A stretch of DNA of 9,382 bases from Methanocellales archaeon (GTDB lineage: Archaea; Halobacteriota; UBA148; JAUWXC01). The notes below the pieces were generated by a model, which was not told the DNA's origin, made no database searches, and saw only the letters and a program-made list of their open reading frames with translations. A program made the translations under genes and the position numbers. Positions 5,299 to 9,382 of the stretch are shown piece after piece (position 1 is the first letter of the stretch; every line of letters begins with the position of its first letter). The stretch is taken from contig JAUWXC010000024.1 of assembly GCA_030616565.1 (NCBI GenBank), positions 1-9,382 of the forward strand. Direction: 5' to 3'.

Positions 5299-7720
5299 GA
5301 CGCTGACATCGTTCTTAGAGGATGTAAAATTAGAGGATGTGAGGGAAACACCCGTCGAGACTCCTATAAGCGGTAGTGATGGTTTTGTCATAGGTGAGAT
5401 CGACCTCAAGGGCTTCATGAGGTACTTGGATAAATCAACGATTCATTTTCCGCGCAAATTTACCGTGATTGTGGGTAAAACGGGCTCGGGCAAGACTTCC
5501 TTGTTGGACGCGATCACCTTTGCGTTATACAAGCGCACCTCCAGGACGGATCTGCCGAATGTCAAGATCGAGGACATATGCCAGCCAGGAGGATATGTCA
5601 GGATAACGTTCGCTCAGGGACGCGACCAATATGAGGTGACGCGCGGGCTGACCTCTTCTGGGACCTCCTATATAACTCTCAAAAGGAACGGGTTGCCGAT
5701 TGGTGGCGCCATTCCAGAATTGGATGCGAAGATACAGGAGGTTATAGGGCTGGATTATGTGGGCTTCAGAAACTCGACCTTCGTCAGGCAGGACGAAATG
5801 AAGGAGCTGGGTGCACAGAGCGGCGCCGACAGGCTCGAGATATTTCAGAAACTCTTCAGGCTGGAGGTATTTGAAAGAGCCCAAACCGTTGTGGCGGATA
5901 AATTAAGCGCCATCAGATTGGATGTAGAGGGTACGACATCAGAGTTGACCGTGCGGAAAGAGCAGCAGGCAAAACTTCCGGAAAAGCAAGAAGAACTCTC
6001 CACAATAAAAAAAGAGATCGAGGGGGAAAAGGCAAGATTAGACGAGTTGGAGAAGGCGATTGTAGAAAAGGGGGGTTTGCTGGCGGAATTAAAGGGGAAG
6101 CACGAGACGTTTTTAGAGATAAGGACCAAGAAATCCGAGGCATCCAGGGCTATAGTGGAAATGGGTACAAAGATCGAAAAGGCACGCGAAGACAATCAGA
6201 AGGCCATGGAGCTAAAGCAATCGATTGCCCAATTGAGCGAGGAGACAAAGGGCTACGAATCGGTGCAATCCAGATGGGATGCGCTGAAGGAAAAGGAGCG
6301 CAAAATCACGGAGTTGCGAGGACGAGTTCAGATATACGAAAACCAGAAGCGCACAGTTGGGGATGAGCATCAACGCGAGTTGGAGCGACTTTCCTCCCTT
6401 ATAAGCGCGCAGGAGGAAAGACTCGGCAAAATCACGACTGATATAGGGAAGGATGAGGCATTCTCACTTCTCAGAAAAGAAGGTGCACTTGGCGAACGCA
6501 TCATGAGAATAGAAAAGGAGATGGAATGGCTGAGGGGCAGAGACGAACTCATCGCAAGTCTTGTCAAGGAGCAAGAATCCTCGAAAAATGAACTGGACAT
6601 CGTTTGTTCCAAGACGGGGAGAATAAATGCGGACTCCTTCATTCTCTCCGAGCTGCAGGAGCAGATGGAGCGAATCAAGGATGATATAAAAAGGAAGGAA
6701 GAGGCGTATCGCGTAAAAGAGGGGGAAATCGATGGGAAAATGAGGGAAATTCAGGCTGAAGTCGATGCTGTTGCGTTCGGAGTTTCAGAGCAAGAGCAGC
6801 TCAGGGGGTTAGAGCAGAAATTAGAGGGCATGCGCCAGAAGAGGGATGAACTCGAGCAGAAGAGAAACGAACTTGATGGGATTGGCGATGTCTCGAAACT
6901 TATTGAGGATTTGACCAGTCAAAAGGAGCAAAAGGAACGGGAATTGGAGCAGCTGCAACAATCGCTGGAGGCGCTAAAAGTATCTGAAAGTCAGTACGAA
7001 ACAACAGAGCGCGAGCTGAAGGAGCTGGAAGAAAAAAGGAGGAGTATTGAAGCCGTCATTCATGGAAAAGAAGGAGAGGCGAGGCGACTGGGAAAGGAAA
7101 TAGAGGATCTCCGGGCGATTACCCAGCAAATAGAGGCGCTTGAGACCACTCTTAAAGACCTGCAGGAGAGCGCCGAGGTGCTGACGCTGCTGAAGGAGAA
7201 GATACTCCACAAGAAGGGAATCGTGATGTATGCGATAGAGCAACTGCTCCCACAACTCGCCAGGGAAGCCTCTTCCAACCTCTCTGACTTAACGGATGGG
7301 CGTTTTAACAATGTCAGGATTATCCCGTATGAAGAGAACAACAGATACGGCGTGCGCATCGATGTCGGAGGCGCGGATGGAGAATCCCATGATGTGCAGG
7401 AGTTTTCTGGTGGCGAGAAAACGCAGATTAATGCTGCGCTGAGGTTCGCGATTGCAAAGGAACTTGCGAGCATGCCGCAGGTTGGCAGAACGTTCGGAAG
7501 GATGAAAACGCTGTTCATCGATGAAGGCGATTTAGGTTCTCTGGACACAGAGGTCAGCAGAGGACTCTTCGTTAAGAAACTGTTTGACATGGGTGAGTTC
7601 TTCGATAAGGTCATATTGATCACGCATCTGACAGAAGTGGCAGATAGATTCCCCAGCAAGATCAGGGTATACATGACGCCAGAGGAGAAATCTAAAGTGG
7701 AAGTGCTGCGCGAGGCCTGA
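5288..7720 (+). CDS. rad50: DNA double-strand break repair ATPase Rad50, degenerate zinc hook
   Basis: This is the SMC-like ABC ATPase partner of Mre11. In 810 residues it has Walker A GKTGSGKTS (63-71), a Q-loop FVRQDE (Gln168), a long coiled coil (about 195-435 and 455-640), ABC signature EFSGGEK (705-711), Walker B with D-loop LFIDEGDLGSLD (742-753, Asp745/Glu746) and H-loop His780. Two points are unusual. At the coiled-coil apex, where the zinc hook CxxC should be, the sequence is VCSKTG: Cys440 is present but Thr443 replaces the second Cys, and the only other Cys is Cys98. The N-terminus carries about 31 acidic residues before the first strand (FVIGEIDLKGF). The frame shows no break near the hook. 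It overlaps mre11 and abuts the NifB-like gene (TGA-ATG), consistent with one operon. The ATPase assignment is firm; apex dimerisation must differ from classical Rad50. Confidence 0.95.
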   Translation: MQSRTLTSFLEDVKLEDVRETPVETPISGSDGFVIGEIDLKGFMRYLDKSTIHFPRKFTVIVGKTGSGKTSLLDAITFALYKRTSRTDLPNVKIEDICQPGGYVRITFAQGRDQYEVTRGLTSSGTSYITLKRNGLPIGGAIPELDAKIQEVIGLDYVGFRNSTFVRQDEMKELGAQSGADRLEIFQKLFRLEVFERAQTVVADKLSAIRLDVEGTTSELTVRKEQQAKLPEKQEELSTIKKEIEGEKARLDELEKAIVEKGGLLAELKGKHETFLEIRTKKSEASRAIVEMGTKIEKAREDNQKAMELKQSIAQLSEETKGYESVQSRWDALKEKERKITELRGRVQIYENQKRTVGDEHQRELERLSSLISAQEERLGKITTDIGKDEAFSLLRKEGALGERIMRIEKEMEWLRGRDELIASLVKEQESSKNELDIVCSKTGRINADSFILSELQEQMERIKDDIKRKEEAYRVKEGEIDGKMREIQAEVDAVAFGVSEQEQLRGLEQKLEGMRQKRDELEQKRNELDGIGDVSKLIEDLTSQKEQKERELEQLQQSLEALKVSESQYETTERELKELEEKRRSIEAVIHGKEGEARRLGKEIEDLRAITQQIEALETTLKDLQESAEVLTLLKEKILHKKGIVMYAIEQLLPQLAREASSNLSDLTDGRFNNVRIIPYEENNRYGVRIDVGGADGESHDVQEFSGGEKTQINAALRFAIAKELASMPQVGRTFGRMKTLFIDEGDLGSLDTEVSRGLFVKKLFDMGEFFDKVILITHLTEVADRFPSKIRVYMTPEEKSKVEVLREA

Positions 7721-8557
7721 ATGATAGAACACCCTTGCTTTGATAATGAAGCGCATTATCGGGTGGGAAGAATACACCTGCCCGTTGCGCTCCAATGCAA
7801 TATAAAGTGCAGATACTGCGAGGCAGGCGTTTGCACCGATGGACTGCCAAGTGTGCCGGGCGCAACCATGAAGGTCATACCTCCCTCAGAGGCGGTCTCC
7901 GTTGTAAGGCGCGCCATCAAGGCAGAGCCCAGTAACAAGATCGCAGCCGTTGCAGGACCCGGTGAGCCTCTGGCAAATCACCAAACGTTTGAGACGCTGG
8001 CGCTAATCAAGAAACACTTTCCTCAGATGAAAACATGCCTGAGCACCAACGGGCTTCTTTTACCAGAAAAAGTCAAGATACTTCATGAAATGGGCCTGGA
8101 CTTCTTGACCGTTACGATCAATGCCTTGGACGTAAATCCTGCCAGAAAAATCTACAGGTGGGTCACCGTTGACGGCAAGCAGAGCAGGGATTTTGATGTG
8201 TTGCTCGAGAATCAGCAACTGGGCGTTAGACTCGCGCACGAGCTGGGCATTACTGTAAAAATAAACACCGTGCTAATTCCGGGCATAAACGAGCGCGAGG
8301 TTGAGAAGATAGCGCGCTGGGCATCCTCCTACGCATACATCATGAACGTCATGCCGCTGATCCCCCTGGGCGAGTTCAGGGGGAAACAGAGGCCAAGCTG
8401 TGCGCAAATGGATGTGGCCAGGTTAGCAGTGAAAAAGCACATGCGGCTTTTGACCTGCTGCAAGCAGTGCAGGGCTGATGCAGTGGGTATTCCAGGAAGA
8501 TCGGTGCAACCAAAATCGCAACACCATTATCTACATAACTTCCTTTGTCGTCATTGA
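7721..8557 (+). CDS. nifB: NifB-family radical SAM protein
   Basis: NifB enzymes use SAM radical chemistry to fuse two [4Fe-4S] clusters and insert carbide to make the nitrogenase cofactor core. Family features here: HPCF (Cys6), CX3CX2C at Cys26/30/33, AGPGEPLAN (78-86), LSTNGLLLP (107-115), VTINALD (131-137), NTVLIPGIN (182-190), AYIMNVMPLIP (205-215) and CKQCRADAVG (247-256). There is no NifX domain, as in methanogens. The stretch that in canonical NifB reads about NRKYDCVNESRPG is shortened here to EAGVCTDGLPSVPG; a Cys38 is kept, but the NESRPG part is lost. It may therefore be a NifB-like paralogue with another job. No nifH, nifD or nifK is visible. The ATG follows the rad50 TGA directly, with GAGG at 7712-7715. 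The last about 20 residues do not look conserved, and a frame shift near 8495 is possible. The nifB symbol is by family, not proven function. Confidence 0.8.
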   Translation: MIEHPCFDNEAHYRVGRIHLPVALQCNIKCRYCEAGVCTDGLPSVPGATMKVIPPSEAVSVVRRAIKAEPSNKIAAVAGPGEPLANHQTFETLALIKKHFPQMKTCLSTNGLLLPEKVKILHEMGLDFLTVTINALDVNPARKIYRWVTVDGKQSRDFDVLLENQQLGVRLAHELGITVKINTVLIPGINEREVEKIARWASSYAYIMNVMPLIPLGEFRGKQRPSCAQMDVARLAVKKHMRLLTCCKQCRADAVGIPGRSVQPKSQHHYLHNFLCRH

Positions 8558-9382
8558 AACTATCCTGCCGATCTCCGCCTGAAGCGCTGGCGGCAGGCCG
8601 GGGATATCCGTGTCGAGGAATCCCTTGCTATCAGGGAAGTCGCCTCACCCTCACTCAGCCCCCTGGTCATGAGATAAAAAAGTTCCTCCTCAGCGATCTT
8701 CCCGACCGCCGCTTCATGAGTCAGGTCAGCCTCATTTGTTCTGGCATCCAGGCTTGGATGCGCTTTGGCTGTTGCCTTATCACTCAACAACAATCCTCTG
8801 CATTCAAGATGCCCTTTGGTGTTCGGTTTATTTCCGCGCAGCAAACCCCTCATGTCTATTGTTGCCTCATCCATTATGACCGCTCTGCTGTTGATTTCCC
8901 CCCTGCTTTCCTCACCCGCCAAAATGACGCCGCTGCCGACGTCGATGTTCGATTTGCCCCTGCCAAAAATCAGATTTCTAAAACTTACCCTTGCTCCTTT
9001 ACCTTTAAGGATCACAGTGGGATACATCTGGATGGATTTGACCGGCGATAACAGGATATAATTTATCATGAGAGTTGCGCCATCTTCGACGACGGCACCC
9101 ATCCTTGGGCGAATGTGAAAGTTCTCTCCCCAGGAGTGTATCATCGACCAGGTAACCTCTGCCCCCTCCTTGACATAAATCTCGGTTGCAGCGACGTGCG
9201 CTGCAGTCTCACATTTGGGATGGACGGTGCAGCCGGTTATCAGGTGAACCTTCGAGTGGGGCTCGGCGATGATGATGTTATGGGGCACCTGAACCATCAT
9301 ATCGGTCCCCATGAACAAACACGCTTGGATGGGGTGCTCTATCCTGACGTCTTCCTGTACCCAAACGAATGCTCCGCCAACT
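8531..9382 (-). CDS. sufB: SufB/SufD-family Fe-S cluster scaffold, 5' partial and frameshifted
   Basis: This is a Fe-S cluster assembly scaffold of the SUF (SufBCD-type) system. The frame is open to the window edge, entering with VGGAFVWVQEDVRIEHPIQA, a typical start of the SufB/D beta-helix core, so the N-terminus lies outside. Conserved features follow: GCTVHPKCETAAHVAATEIY, EVTWSMIHSWG, GHLECRGLLLSDKA with the Cys aligned to the functional SufB Cys, ADLTHEAAVGKI, and EEELFYLMTRGLSEGEA. After LIAR the frame turns into arginine-rich junk and stops at 8560. The next frame reads GFLDTDIPGLPPALQAEIG and ends at TAG 8531, the expected SUF C-terminus. One G is missing in the G run at 8624-8622 (GGG for GGGG). 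The restored end overlaps the nifB-like gene by 27 bases. A sufC partner would be expected beyond 9382. Confidence 0.85.
8622..8624 (-). other. one-base frameshift site in sufB
   Basis: The minus strand reads GCAAGGGATTCCTC. Restoring one G (AGG GGA TTC CTC) joins LIAR to GFLDTDIPG and the conserved C-terminus. The site is a G homopolymer, the commonest place for an indel error. Confidence 0.85.

Noticed and set aside
7060..7674. Minus-strand frame of 204 codons inside rad50
   Set aside because: Ser/Leu-rich translation antisense to the well-conserved Rad50 C-terminal ATPase domain.
8545..9051. Plus-strand frame of 168 codons over sufB
   Set aside because: Antisense to conserved SufB/D core; no ribosome site and no family signal.
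1..9382. CRISPR array, tRNA or rRNA gene, or insertion sequence
   Set aside because: No spaced direct repeats, no tRNA-like cloverleaf or rRNA segments and no transposase motifs were seen on reading; a covariance-model scan was not possible here.

Overview
The window looks like a chromosomal piece of an archaeon, most likely a euryarchaeote of the methanogen / methane-oxidiser (Halobacteriota) type. The grounds are topoisomerase VI (two subunits in a B-A operon), an archaeal Mre11-Rad50 pair, a small Lrp/AsnC-type RAM-domain protein, a NifB-family radical SAM enzyme without a NifX domain, and a compact archaeal-style SufB/D protein. Upstream elements are archaeal (TATA boxes, GGTGA/GGAGG ribosome sites). 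The lineage is an inference from gene content; no rRNA or taxon marker is present.

Layout from left to right. A small three-helix membrane protein (about 79/118-450, +) converges on the topoisomerase VI operon. That operon runs on the minus strand: top6B (3576-1705) followed by top6A (1708-608), joined by an ATGA overlap. top6B is interrupted by an in-frame TAA at 2742-2740 inside its H2TH region. Upstream of it, also on the minus strand, is a stand-alone RAM-domain (Lrp/AsnC-like) gene with no HTH. A compact divergent promoter region separates this gene from mre11 (4099-5298, +). mre11 overlaps rad50 (5288-7720, +) by 11 bases, and rad50 is followed without a gap by a NifB-like radical SAM gene (7721-8557, +). 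A sufB/sufD-family gene (9382-8531, -, 5' end outside the window) converges on nifB and overlaps its 3' end.

How the genes fit together. Topoisomerase VI decatenates and relaxes DNA through a covalent Tyr-DNA double-strand break, and Mre11-Rad50 processes protein-blocked ends and double-strand breaks. The Spo11-like nuclease/topoisomerase and the Mre11-Rad50 complex therefore sit back to back, where many archaea instead pair mre11-rad50 with herA-nurA. The right end shifts to Fe-S cluster chemistry (NifB-like and SufB/D).

Points to check first: Rad50 has lost the second cysteine of the zinc hook (C-S-K-T in place of CxxC); top6B carries a nonsense codon; sufB carries a one-base frameshift with its true C-terminus intact in the next frame. 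The two broken reading frames in conserved genes may be sequencing or assembly errors.
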